Assembly: GCA_041395725.1 (NCBI GenBank)
Contig: JAWKZW010000001.1
Coordinates: 2,480,001-2,544,000, forward strand
Length of the DNA stretch: 64,000 bases
Direction: 5' to 3'
Source of the DNA: Gammaproteobacteria bacterium
GTDB taxonomy: Bacteria; Pseudomonadota; Gammaproteobacteria; Pseudomonadales; Pseudohongiellaceae
Shown here piece after piece: positions 26,136 to 37,200 of this stretch; the stretch's first letter is position 1, and each line of letters opens with the position of its first letter. The translations under genes and the position numbers were made by a program. The notes beneath the pieces were generated by a model. That model searched no databases. It was not told where the DNA came from and was given only the letters and a program-made list of their open reading frames with translations.

Positions 26136-29100
26136 ATGTTCAGAACAATGGAAACTCACGCCCCAGACCTCGATCAAGTCCACAAAGCGCTTTCGTCTGA
26201 TCCACTGATCACGGACTTCACGATAGTCAGCAGGCAGTCGCTGGTTGGTGAGCTCCATTGGTTAGTCTATGTTGTCCCCGGCCCACTCTACTCTCAGGAA
26301 ACGCTGGAGCAGAAACTGGCTTCACTAGTTGACCGTCCGAATCCTCCTTTATCGATCATCCCGATCAGCTCCGTACCTCGAGATGAACAAGGCGATTGGG
26401 ATGCGTCAGCACTGTCGCGTTATCCTGTATTCAATGAGACGGTTATTGGACACATTGAGGAAAAAGTGCGCGGCATCGCAGGTATTAGGAAGGCCGCTGC
26501 CATCGTTGAGCCCGCTGATTTACCCGCCCGACTTCACCTATCAGATCTACTTCCAGAGCGTAACAAGAAAGCCGTTGATATTGAATTGACAGCCAAGAAT
26601 GGTGAAGGCGATTCGTCGACCGGGAATTCTGCTTCGGGCGAGTCTGCAACAGACGTACCTGCCATCAGCACTGGTGGGGACCTGATTGTTCCAGAAAACG
26701 CTCCATCAAACTTGGTGGAGATGCTGTTTGCGGCCAGTAAAACAGTTCCTGGTAAGTCTTTGCATTTCCATAGTGCCAACGGTACCACATCATCTGCCAG
26801 TTATTCTGATCTACTGGAAAGGGCTATGGAGTTGATGCATGGACTAGTCGCGGAGGGACTGAACCCGGGCACACACGTGTTATTTCAGATAGGCGACAAT
26901 CGTAAGTTCCTCGAGGCATTCTGGGCGTGTATCCTGGGCGGCTTCGTTCCGGTTCCCACAGCGATAATGACGGACACCAGACCTGAGACCCTCGAGCGAT
27001 TCACTGGTGTGTATAAAACACTTGATTGTGAATTTATACTGAGTTGTGGTGAGCAAGCCGAAATTCTGCATGAAGTATTCAAGCCCGTTCAGCCGGAAAA
27101 CATTCGCATAGTAGATACCGACACTCTCCAACTCGTAGAGAACAAAAATGGTCAAGCGGCGCATCTCCCTCAGGGCGGGGATGTGGCTTTGATGATGTTG
27201 ACATCGGGCAGTACCGGCCTGCCAAAGGGTGTGCCGCTAACTCATCGAAACCTTGTATCCCGGTCGATTGCTTCCGTCCAGTTTCATGGATTCGACAAGG
27301 ACATGGTGACACTGAACTGGATGCCTCTCGATCACGTTTCAGGTTTGATTTACTTTCACCTTCGTGATGTTTATCTACAGTGTACTCAAGTACATGTCCA
27401 GACAGAAATCATTCTGGCCAAGCCGGCGCGCTGGCTGGACCTTCTGGACAAATACCGGGTAACAGTGACTTTTGCTCCGAATTTCGCTTTTGGTCTGGTG
27501 TGCAATATTGAAGACGAATTGGCCGGAGGGGATTGGGATCTTTCATGTCTCAGGTTGATCCTTAATGGTGGTGAATCGGTTGTCGCGTCAACCGCGCGTA
27601 AGTTTCTTTCGATATTCGGTCAATGGGGGCTTGCAAAAGAAGTCATGTGCCCTGCCTGGGGGATGTCCGAGATCTCCTCGGGTATTACCTACGGTACCGA
27701 TTTCAGTCTCGAAAGCACGTCTGATAGCGACGCGTACGTGGAGGTGGGATACCCTATTCCCGGAGATAGTCTTCGAATCGTAGACGAAAATGACCGGCTT
27801 TTGATGGAAGGTGAGGTGGGTCGACTGCAGGTTAAAGGTGAAACCGTATTCAAGGGGTACTATGGAAGAAATGATGCAGACAACCAGGTTTTCACTAAAG
27901 ATGGTTGGTTTATAACTGGCGATTTAGGACTGATACGCAATGGCAGCTTAACCATCACTGGGCGTGAGAAAGACATAATTATTCTGAACGGAGTTAACTA
28001 TGCGGGGCCTCGGATAGAATCTGTAGTTGAGAAAGTCGAAGGGGTACTGGCGTCTTTTACTGCGGCGATTGCCGTACCAAACCTGGATGGAGATGGCACA
28101 GAGTGCCTTGGCATATTTTTTTCTCCACTGAATGCTGATGATAGATCGCTCGAGTTACAAATCAGAAAAATCAAGGACCAGGTTTTTCGAGAAGAAGGAA
28201 TCTTACCAGCTTATGTTGTTCCACTTCCTCGAGAAGAAGTACCAAAAACCTCGATCGGTAAAATTCAGCGGCCACAGCTCGTTGAGCGTTTTAAGAACGG
28301 CGAATTTGAAAAAATAGTCAAGCGCATAGACCTGTTGTTGGGAAATGCGAATACAGTCCCGTCTTGGTTTTTCCAACCGGACTGGCAGACAAAGTCTGCC
28401 GGCAGTGGCGCCCGTATCTCTCGGAACGATTCTAATGCGGTTATTATTTTCTCTGAAGCCATGGATGGCATTGCATCTAGTTTTTCAGAGGCACTGAATA
28501 ATTCAGGATCCATCACGATCTTGGTCGGAGGTGGGACTGAATTCGAGAAGTTGGATAAGTTCCGATATCGTCATAATCTCGAAACTGCTGATGGCTATCA
28601 GCGCCTGATCGACGCTCTTCAAGAGGAAGGTATTCAGCCCGGTGTCGTAGTTTTCGATTTCACTTCCACTGATACTGAAATTCAAAACGCCCAAGGTCTT
28701 TATGCTGATACTTTATCGGCTTGCAATAGGTTTGTTTGCGGAAGCAGGGCCGTGGTCCAACTGGCGTCAACGTCCAACGCGACCATCAAACTGTTGGTGT
28801 TGAATAGGGGGTGGAGTTCTTTTGGGAAATTTCAGGGATCCACGTCACTTGGCGCACCGATCTTGAGCCTGGTCAAATCTCTGTCGCTTGAAAATATGTC
28901 GATTACATGCGCCAGTGTGGATGTTGGTGAATTCGATAGTGCTACGGCATCTGATTGTGTAATCGAAGAATTGAATTCCGGCTTGCCTGACGTTGAAGTA
29001 GCGTTCCGATCGGGGCGCAGACACGTCATGGCATTGCAACGGGTAAAACTTAGTCAAACTGCCGGCTCTGGTAGCCTGAAACCACATGGACACTACCTGG

Positions 29101-32100
29101 TCAGTGGTGGGCTGGGAGGTGTTGGATTCAACCTGGTTTCTTACCTGCTAAAGCAGTACGACGCATGTATCGTCATCACTGGGCGCGAGGATCTGCAACC
29201 CGATACAGAGCGATACAATAAGTACGAAGAGCTGAAAAAACTACCAGGCAGTGTCCTTTACGTTCGTAGTGATCTTTGCGAACCAGCTTTGCTGGAGCAG
29301 GCTTTCTCGGCTTTAACGAATTCAACGTCAATTTCACTTGACGGCATTTTCCACCTTGCCGGAAGTTATCACGAATCTTTGGTTATAGATGAAACCAGAG
29401 AAAGCTTAGACCAATTATTCTCGCCGAAGGTCAACGGGTCTCAGACGTTGCTGGAATTGGCAAGTCGAAATCCAGAGTGCTTCTTTGTTGGTTTCTCGTC
29501 AGTTAGCAGTCTTTTCGGCGGGGCGATGATTGGCGGCTACAGTGCTTCGAACCTGTTCCTTGACCAATTAGCTTCTCGGAGAGAAGAAGGGGCACGGGTT
29601 TACTCAATAAACTGGGCGACATGGCGTGATACTGGTATTAGCCGGGAATTTGAGTTTAAGGACGCATTGCAGGCCTCAGGTTATATGGAAATGCCAGTTG
29701 ATAGTGCATTGCGAAGCCTGGAGATAATACTTAGCCAGCAACCTGGGAACTATATCGTAGGGCTTGATATTTGCAATCAGCGTATCAGATCGCGCATGTC
29801 GGAATCGTCTGTGCTGATCAAAATGCGTTGTTATTGTGAACTGGAATCGGGTGAGACGAGCGGGTCCTTGCCACAGATATCGCAAGAGGATGACTACGGG
29901 ACTTCGATTAGCGCGGAGTTGGTATATCTTCCCCAATTACCAGTAACAGATAGCGGGGCTATTGATAGGAAAGCGCTGATAGCGATGTATCAAAATGGAT
30001 CTTCGCGTATCGTGCCCCCATCTACGCCTGTAGAAGAACAGCTGGCATCGATTTGGCAAAATTTACTGGGTATTAACGAAGTAAGTGTCGACTGGAGTTT
30101 TTTCGAATTGGGAGGTCAGTCGCTACTCGCAACCAAGCTGAATTCTGAATTGGCCAGTCGGTTCGGCGTAGATTGGTCGCTGAGGAATATTTTCGAGCTA
30201 CCAACATTAAAAGAACAGGCTCAAAGAATTGAGAGAGAAAGCGGAGCGCTCACTTCAGTAGCGCGCGATGATTCGGCTATCAGCGGCAATCTGGCCTTAG
30301 GTTTGTCGTCTTCTCAAAAACGAATGTGGTTTATGGATCAGTTCAGTACGGCACGTCATATGTATAACATATCTGCCGCATTGCAAATCGAGGGCCACTT
30401 GGACGAGGGCATGCTAGCTGAGAGTATTCAGCGGGTAATTATGCGGCATGAAGCGCTACGTACGACGTTCCCAAAGGAAGATGGGCAACCTATCCAGAAA
30501 ATAGCTGCCTCACTTCATATTGAGGTGCCTGTCTGCGATTTAAGTCCGCTTGATGATGAGGCGAAGAAAAAAGAACTTAGTGAGTTGGGAAAAAAGGAAG
30601 CGTGTAGGGAGTTTGATCTGGAGAAAGGCCCGCTTCTACGCGCGCTTTTAATAAGAATGGCGCCAAATGAATATACCTTTATGGTGACCATGCACCACAT
30701 TATATCTGACGGCTGGTCGATTCAGATATTCTTTCGAGACCTTCTTGAATACTACCAATCATACAGTAAAGAAGATATGTCACCGCCACGAGATCTTACC
30801 TATCAGTATTCGGATTACGCCAGATGGCAATCTCAATGGCAAGCCAGTTCGGATTTCAATTCCAAGTGTGAGTACTGGATCGAGAAGCTGCGGGGTGTGG
30901 GTGTCGGTCTTGAGATACCAACTGATAAACCCAGACCTGAGTTACAAACATATCGAGGGCAGCGCTATTTGACGCATTTGCCGGCTACATTGTCAGTGCG
31001 TTTGGAAGATTATGCCAGGAACCAGAACGTGTCACTGTATATGGTACTTTTAACGGCCTTCCAAATACTTTTGTACCGTCGTTCCAGGCAGGAAGATGTT
31101 GTGATTGGTACTGTCACTGCCAATCGAAACAAAACTGAGCTCAACGACCTTATCGGTTCGTTTGTTAATCTGTTCGTGCTCAGGACGCAGCTTGACGGGA
31201 AAGCCAGCTTTTGCGAGACGTTGAAAGAGGTCAGGACTGCTGCACTGGAGGCGTTCGAATTCATGGATATTCCTTTCGAGGTTATTGTAGACAAGCTGCA
31301 GGCTAGTCGTGACTTGAGTAGGGCGCCCGTATTTCAGATAGCCTTCGATTTCAGGGAGCCATTCTTGACTAAATCCCCTATGCCGGGCATCAAGCTGGGG
31401 TTGATGGAACCGGATCTGGGGATCTCGAAGTACGACCTTCATCTCACAATAGAGGCGCAAGACAACGGTCTGAAAGTAATCTGGGAATACGCAACTGATT
31501 TGTTCTATGAAGAATCTATTGCGCAAATGGCAGAACAGTACAGAGTGCTTCTGGAAAACATATTGGAAGATCCTCAGCAGGTAATCGAAGAAATACTTCT
31601 TTTTTCCAAGCCAGAGCTACAGGAACATGTTAAGAGCTGTCGAGGTGTAGAACGCTCGGAATATCTCGATGGTGCCAGTGTTCTTTCTTTAATTGAGAGT
31701 CAAGCCGAGAGAAACCCCATGCAGACCGCCGTCGAATATGACGGCCAAAGTATCAGTTATGAGGAGCTCAATAAAAAATCCAGTCAATTGGCTGGCTACT
31801 TGCAAAAGAATGGAGTCGGCATTGGTACCATGGTTGCGATATCACTGAATCGAAACCCTAATATGGTTATTGCAATGCTGGGGGTAATGAAAGCGGGGGG
31901 AGCATATGTTCCACTAGACCCCAAGTATCCTTTGGACAGGATCGAGTTTATTCTCAGAAAAAGCAAGGCACCTCTAATTCTTACCGAGGAACAGCTGGCA
32001 GAAAAGTTCAAGTCCTTAGGCGTATCGCTATTTGAGCTGGACAAGGATTGGAGTATGGTTGAGGCTCATCCAGTAGTTAGTCCACGCATTAAAATAGAGC

Positions 32101-33590
32101 CAGAACAGTTGGCTTATTCTATTTTTACTTCCGGGTCTACGGGGCAGCCAAAAGGTGTCCTGCTCCAGCACTGGGGATTGCTCAATCTCGCCTGTAGTGC
32201 GAAAGCGGCACTACGCATAACTTCGGATAGCAGGGTGCTGCAGTTCTCCAGTTTTGGCTTTGATGCCTCAGTTTGGGAGATATTTACGACTCTGGCGGCT
32301 GGTGCAACGCTTTGCCTGGGAAAGGATAGCGAGCTATTGCCCGGGATGGATCTCATCAATTTTCTAGTTAGCAAGAATATCTCTGTGGCAACCTTGCCTC
32401 CGTCGGTATTGCGTGTCTTGCCAGAAGCTGAGTTGCCGGCATTGAAGACAATTGTCAGTGCGGGCGAAGCATGCAGTTTGGAGTTGGTAAATAGATGGGC
32501 AGATTCCAGGTTATTCATCAATGCGTATGGACCGACCGAAACTACAGTGTGCGCGACAATGGGAGAAGTCATTCCAGATGCTGATGGCAATTCGCCTGAT
32601 ATTGGATACCCTTTGCCAAACATGGCCGTTTATCTAGTTGATGACAAGTTGCAACCTGTGCCTCCAGGTGTGCCAGGTGAATTATGTGTTTCCGGGGTTG
32701 GATTGGCGCGAGGGTACCTCGGGCTTTCCGAGTTGACGTCCGAAAAATTTGTCGAAAACCCATACGGCAGCGGAATTTACACCAGAATGTACAGGACCGG
32801 TGATCTTGCGCTGCGCAAGGTAGACGGGCGGATTAGCTATATTGGACGAATTGACAACCAGGTCAAGCTTCGTGGGTTTCGCATTGAACTGGGAGAGATC
32901 GAGCATGTATTGAGACAATCTCCTCAAGTAGATGATGCAGCGGTTCTGTTGAGGGAGGATAATCCGGGTGACCGAAAACTGGTTGGCTACGTAGTTTTAA
33001 ATACAGCGCTGAACTCAATCGATAGAAGTGGCGGAGAAAGCAAGCCTTTAGGAGACACAAGAATCCTGAAGCAGGATATAAAGGATATCCTGGCCAGACA
33101 ATTGCCTGAATACATGCATCCAAACATAATCGAATTCCTGGACAGCATGCCTCTGACCTCCAATGGAAAAATCGACAGAAATGCCCTGCCAGTTCCCGAC
33201 CAGGCGCGATCTGGATTGGATATTGGTGTGACTGATCCTACATCGACTCTCGAAGGAGAGATAGTTGATATCTGGAAGCAGTTACTTGGTCTCGAAGTTG
33301 TTGGTATAGAGCAGAACTTTTTTGATATAGGTGGCGACTCCCTCAAGATGGCTGAAGTGCAGCATCAGGTGCTGAGTAGGATTGGTCGAAAAATCGAGCT
33401 GGTGGAATTGTTTCAGTATCCTACAGTTCGAACACTGGCTGCCTATCTTGAATCTAATAAGAATTCACGGCCTACGGAGAAGCAGGTCGATCTTGCTGCA
33501 AAGGAGAGGTCGAATACGGGCAAACAACGTATGCTTGATCTTGCCAAACGAAAGCAGGACGCAAGAAACAGGACAAGGAAGCCACTGTAA
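26136..33590 (+). CDS. NRPS-type synthetase: AL-KR-pseudoAsub-T-C-A(Phe)-T
   Basis: 2484 residues. After an N-terminal A10-like fragment (SVPRDEQGDWDASAL, about 90) comes a PksJ-type acyl-AMP ligase (about 200-740) with TSGSTGLPKG near 356, NWMPLDHVSGLIYFHLRDVY, GREKDIIILNG and the A10 Lys in TSIGKIQRPQL. Residues 750-1220 are a ketoreductase with SGGLGGVGFN near 986, SSVSS, and Tyr 1135 in GGYSASN. PVTDSGAIDRKAL (about 1269) looks like a second A10 with Ala for Lys, a pseudo-Asub. T1 has Ser 1329 (LGGQSLL). A condensation domain (1385-1815) carries HHIISDGWS at 1520. The second A domain (1830-2350) reads D-A-W-T-V-A-A-V-C-K at the specificity positions, as for Phe. T2 has Ser 2402 (IGGDSLK), then a basic tail. 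A loading A-KR-pseudoAsub-T module is known for alpha-keto-acid loading with reduction. The ATG at 26136 has GGAG very close; an ATG at 26148 is an alternative. Confidence 0.93.
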   Translation: MFRTMETHAPDLDQVHKALSSDPLITDFTIVSRQSLVGELHWLVYVVPGPLYSQETLEQKLASLVDRPNPPLSIIPISSVPRDEQGDWDASALSRYPVFNETVIGHIEEKVRGIAGIRKAAAIVEPADLPARLHLSDLLPERNKKAVDIELTAKNGEGDSSTGNSASGESATDVPAISTGGDLIVPENAPSNLVEMLFAASKTVPGKSLHFHSANGTTSSASYSDLLERAMELMHGLVAEGLNPGTHVLFQIGDNRKFLEAFWACILGGFVPVPTAIMTDTRPETLERFTGVYKTLDCEFILSCGEQAEILHEVFKPVQPENIRIVDTDTLQLVENKNGQAAHLPQGGDVALMMLTSGSTGLPKGVPLTHRNLVSRSIASVQFHGFDKDMVTLNWMPLDHVSGLIYFHLRDVYLQCTQVHVQTEIILAKPARWLDLLDKYRVTVTFAPNFAFGLVCNIEDELAGGDWDLSCLRLILNGGESVVASTARKFLSIFGQWGLAKEVMCPAWGMSEISSGITYGTDFSLESTSDSDAYVEVGYPIPGDSLRIVDENDRLLMEGEVGRLQVKGETVFKGYYGRNDADNQVFTKDGWFITGDLGLIRNGSLTITGREKDIIILNGVNYAGPRIESVVEKVEGVLASFTAAIAVPNLDGDGTECLGIFFSPLNADDRSLELQIRKIKDQVFREEGILPAYVVPLPREEVPKTSIGKIQRPQLVERFKNGEFEKIVKRIDLLLGNANTVPSWFFQPDWQTKSAGSGARISRNDSNAVIIFSEAMDGIASSFSEALNNSGSITILVGGGTEFEKLDKFRYRHNLETADGYQRLIDALQEEGIQPGVVVFDFTSTDTEIQNAQGLYADTLSACNRFVCGSRAVVQLASTSNATIKLLVLNRGWSSFGKFQGSTSLGAPILSLVKSLSLENMSITCASVDVGEFDSATASDCVIEELNSGLPDVEVAFRSGRRHVMALQRVKLSQTAGSGSLKPHGHYLVSGGLGGVGFNLVSYLLKQYDACIVITGREDLQPDTERYNKYEELKKLPGSVLYVRSDLCEPALLEQAFSALTNSTSISLDGIFHLAGSYHESLVIDETRESLDQLFSPKVNGSQTLLELASRNPECFFVGFSSVSSLFGGAMIGGYSASNLFLDQLASRREEGARVYSINWATWRDTGISREFEFKDALQASGYMEMPVDSALRSLEIILSQQPGNYIVGLDICNQRIRSRMSESSVLIKMRCYCELESGETSGSLPQISQEDDYGTSISAELVYLPQLPVTDSGAIDRKALIAMYQNGSSRIVPPSTPVEEQLASIWQNLLGINEVSVDWSFFELGGQSLLATKLNSELASRFGVDWSLRNIFELPTLKEQAQRIERESGALTSVARDDSAISGNLALGLSSSQKRMWFMDQFSTARHMYNISAALQIEGHLDEGMLAESIQRVIMRHEALRTTFPKEDGQPIQKIAASLHIEVPVCDLSPLDDEAKKKELSELGKKEACREFDLEKGPLLRALLIRMAPNEYTFMVTMHHIISDGWSIQIFFRDLLEYYQSYSKEDMSPPRDLTYQYSDYARWQSQWQASSDFNSKCEYWIEKLRGVGVGLEIPTDKPRPELQTYRGQRYLTHLPATLSVRLEDYARNQNVSLYMVLLTAFQILLYRRSRQEDVVIGTVTANRNKTELNDLIGSFVNLFVLRTQLDGKASFCETLKEVRTAALEAFEFMDIPFEVIVDKLQASRDLSRAPVFQIAFDFREPFLTKSPMPGIKLGLMEPDLGISKYDLHLTIEAQDNGLKVIWEYATDLFYEESIAQMAEQYRVLLENILEDPQQVIEEILLFSKPELQEHVKSCRGVERSEYLDGASVLSLIESQAERNPMQTAVEYDGQSISYEELNKKSSQLAGYLQKNGVGIGTMVAISLNRNPNMVIAMLGVMKAGGAYVPLDPKYPLDRIEFILRKSKAPLILTEEQLAEKFKSLGVSLFELDKDWSMVEAHPVVSPRIKIEPEQLAYSIFTSGSTGQPKGVLLQHWGLLNLACSAKAALRITSDSRVLQFSSFGFDASVWEIFTTLAAGATLCLGKDSELLPGMDLINFLVSKNISVATLPPSVLRVLPEAELPALKTIVSAGEACSLELVNRWADSRLFINAYGPTETTVCATMGEVIPDADGNSPDIGYPLPNMAVYLVDDKLQPVPPGVPGELCVSGVGLARGYLGLSELTSEKFVENPYGSGIYTRMYRTGDLALRKVDGRISYIGRIDNQVKLRGFRIELGEIEHVLRQSPQVDDAAVLLREDNPGDRKLVGYVVLNTALNSIDRSGGESKPLGDTRILKQDIKDILARQLPEYMHPNIIEFLDSMPLTSNGKIDRNALPVPDQARSGLDIGVTDPTSTLEGEIVDIWKQLLGLEVVGIEQNFFDIGGDSLKMAEVQHQVLSRIGRKIELVELFQYPTVRTLAAYLESNKNSRPTEKQVDLAAKERSNTGKQRMLDLAKRKQDARNRTRKPL

Positions 33591-33745
33591 TGGTTGGAGA
33601 CCGAAGCGGGTTCGAAATTACCAATTACGGCATAAGTGGTTGGCTTTCGTATACAGCGGTGCTAGGAAAAAATCGGAAAAGGTTTTCAGACGTTTTAGCG
33701 GTGTTGGCGGGCGCCCGATTCATGATCCCTCGCGATTCGAGATAT
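33590..33745 (+). pseudogene. Possible decayed start of a ketosynthase gene
   Basis: Overlapping the NRPS stop as TAATG, a frame begins MVGDRSGFEITNYGISGW, close to the ketosynthase opening of the next gene (TTGFEIAIIGQAGRF). One frame over, it continues KSEKVFRRFSGVGGRPIHDP followed by SRF, reminiscent of the E-x-F-W-x-x-L-x-x-G-x-x-x-x-x-x-P-x-x-R-(W/F) block that follows in ketosynthases. Read together this suggests a frameshifted KS N-terminus of about 150 bp; the following bases show no further KS signal. It could also be chance. Confidence 0.3.
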
Positions 33746-34263
33746 TTGCCCGGCACAAACCTTAGCAATTCGATTCCATACTGTACATCGGCTATCCAGG
33801 TTGGCCAAATTACCCTCAGAATTGAGAGACACCCCAGCCCTTGTGAATTTACCAATTTGTCTGTCGATCCTGGAACATTTCATTCCTCACTGCCGAGATC
33901 GCGTAGTGAGTGCGTCGAGTGAGCGGTCTGGGTATGGAGCGCTGCAGAGCTATGATCGCAATCAGGGTGCTGAGATTATTTTTAGCGATGACAGATACCC
34001 CATTATTGGCCCATGCCCCTTTCAAAATCTTCTATAATCCGGAGGCGGCGCGGTCTCGCGGGTCTCTAATGGCATCAAGATGATCTTCGCTGAGCAATGC
34101 CGTGAATATTCTATAAAAGTTAATTTGCAGAGTAAGGAAAGGTTTAGTCACCTGCGTCGCTTGCCGGAAAGTGTTTGAAGCTCCAGCGACTCGTTGAATC
34201 GGAATTCGCAGCAGAGAGCCTAATTCAGGGCCAAGAAAACGGAAACTTCAGAGTAATCTCCTA
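33746..34263. other. Non-coding gap inside the synthase gene pair
   Basis: About 520 bp before the PKS-NRPS start, unusual between genes of one assembly line, which normally abut or overlap. Short frames are present but none resembles a protein. A separate promoter for the PKS gene or deletion debris is possible. Confidence 0.45.
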
Positions 34264-37200
34264 ATGAAAGGATCAAGTAGAGAAACAACAGGGTTTGAAA
34301 TCGCAATAATTGGCCAGGCCGGGCGGTTTCCTGAGGCGCGAGATCTGAATGAGTATTGGGAAAATATAAAACTGGGTAAGGAATCCATTCGCTTTTTCTC
34401 CGATACTGAGCTATCTGCGCTAGGTGTGCCTGGGGAGATGCGCGAGCAGAGCAACTTCGTTCCTGCTCATGGTGAACTTTCCGATATCAAAGCCTTCGAT
34501 GCTGCATTTTTTGGTTACAGCCCGAAAGAGGCAAAAACCTTGGATCCGCAACATCGACTCTTTTTAGAAACTGTATGGCATGGACTGGAAGACGCTGGAA
34601 TTGCGCCTAGCCAATTTGACGGACTAATTGGTGTTTTTGGTGGTTCCAGTGTCGACGATTATTTTCATGAAAATCTGCAAGGTAGTGATCAGCTGGCTGG
34701 TGCTGCCGAGATTTTTCAAGCACGTTACGCTAACAACACTGATTTTTTAACCACGCGAACCAGTTATAAGCTCAACTTAAAGGGCCCGAGTATCGTCGTA
34801 CAAACGGCATGTTCGACGTCATTGGTTGCTGTACACATGGCTTGCCAGCAACTCATTTCTGGCGGCTGTGATGTGGCGGTAGCTGGTGGGGTATCGATTA
34901 CTTTACCCCAACGTTATGGATATGTTTATCAAGAGGGCATGATCTTTTCACCAGATGGCCATTGCCGCCCTTTTGATGCGAAAGCTCAGGGCACTTTAAA
35001 AGGGGATGGAGTTGGTGTAGTTGTTTTAAGGCGACTTGAAGATGCTCTAGCTGACGGAGACACCATTGATGCTGTGATCCTGGGTTCTGCGGTGAACAAT
35101 GACGGTGCAGACAAAGTCGGTTACTCGGCACCAGGCATTAATGGTCAGATTGAAGCAGTTCGGGGTGCGCAATTGGTCGCTGACATTGAGCCTGATTCGA
35201 TCGGCTATATCGAAGCCCATGGTACAGGTACGCCATTGGGGGATCCGATCGAGGTGGCGGCGTTAACTGAGGTTTTCTCCGAGCAAACGCCAGAAAAGCA
35301 GTTTTGTGCCTTGGGATCTATAAAATCCAACATCGGTCATCTTGATGCGGCGGCAGGCGTTGCGGGGTTGATTAAGACGGTTTTGGCATTGAAAAATGAA
35401 GCGCTGCCGCCCTCATTGAATTTTGAATCACCAAATCCGACGATAGATTTTGCCGAGAGTCCGTTCTACGTGAATGCTAAATCCCAGTACTGGCCATTGC
35501 GTGCAGGTACGCGCAGGGCCGGGGTAAGTTCGTTCGGTATTGGCGGGACAAACGCGCATGTGATTGTTGAGCAGGCACCGGTGTTATCTAAACCATCAAT
35601 TTTACCTGGAAAATGGTTTTTGCCACTCAGTGCTAAAACGGAAGTCGCGATGGCGACTCTTGCTGAGACTTATACGCAAGCGCCTCTCAATGTAACCGGG
35701 GCTGATGCATTTTTTACCTTAACCAATGGACGTGAACCACTAGCTCCATATAGGGGGGTGATAGTAGTAGACACACCAGTTCAAACACCTCGACTGGCTG
35801 CATCTGGCAAGCCTCTTGAGCTGGTTAAGCAATGTGTACTGTTGTTCACTGGTCAGGGCTCACAGTATGTGAACATGGCGCGAGAGCTTTATGAGTCAAG
35901 GTCAGGGTTTCGTGAGGATGTGCTTCGATGTGCGGATTTTCTAAAAGCTTATGATTTAGATATCTTGAGTTACCTCTATCCGGAAGCAAAAGACAACACT
36001 TTAGAGTTTGCCGAAGCACTTAAACAAACCGAGATCGCCCAGCCCGCGGTTTTCGTAATTTCTTATGCAGTGGCTCGCTATTGGCAGAGTTTGGGTATTG
36101 TACCTACCGCCGTGTTGGGCCATAGCGTCGGCGAGATTGCAGCTGCCTGCATTGCCGGAATTGTTAGCTTAAGTGATGCATTGAAGATGGTGGTTGCAAG
36201 AGGTCGACTTATGCAATCCATGCCGCCGGGTTCTATGTTGTCAGTGCCGCTGCCAGAGTCGACAATTGACGTTTATCTTAGTGAAGAAGTGCAGCTTGCT
36301 GCGATCAATGCGCCGGGTTTTTGTGTGCTATCCGGGCCTGTGGAGAAAATTGCCGCTGTAAAAACTGAGATCGAAGCACAGTACAATATCGAAACTCAGC
36401 CATTGCAAACATCACACGCGTTTCATTCAGCGATGATGGAGCCGATGTTGCCCGATTATCGCCAAGTGTTAGAGGAGATCGCGTTTCAGCCTGCCAAAGT
36501 TCCGATGATCTCAAGTGTTACAGGGCAGGCATTATCTAAAGTCACTGTCTCATACTGGCTTGAAAACGTACGTGAAACCGTTCGCTTCGCAGATGCCATT
36601 GCTGCGGTAATTGCAGAAAAACATGCAGTATTTCTTGAAGTCGGACCGGGTAACACTTTGGTATCTCTTGCTAAGAAGCAAATCGCCAATGAGGTTGATT
36701 GTCAAACAATTGCGTCGATTCGCCATCCTAAAAATCAACAGTCAGACAACACGGTGCTGGACAACGCGATAGCAGAGGCTTGGGTTGCGGGCCTGATTTC
36801 AGACTTCAAAGGATTGAACCCTTCTGACGCATCCAAAGGACGCCGGGTGCATTTACCGTTGTACCCGTTTGCGCGAGATGAGCACTGGGTAGATCCGCAA
36901 TGGGTGAAGAAAGTGGTGCCAACTGATGTCGTACAAGCTGGTATGACACCTGGCTTCCAACAAAAAGCACCATTTTCCGACTGGTTTTATCTGCCGTCAT
37001 GGCAGCAACAGGTCGTGAGCAATGTGATCCCAAGCGAAACACAGAGAATCGGCTTGGCTTTTCGAGACAAGGACTGCCTGATTGAAACTGTCATTGCGGG
37101 CTTTACCGATACTCAGTGGATAAGGGTTGATTTCGCTGATAAGTTTTCTGCACAGCCAGAGTCACTTGATTTTCAGATTCGTGCTGCTGAAAAAGCGGAC

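Noticed and set aside
31050..31526. Minus-strand frame of 158 codons inside the NRPS gene
   Set aside because: Shadow of the condensation domain; no independent start signal or domain.
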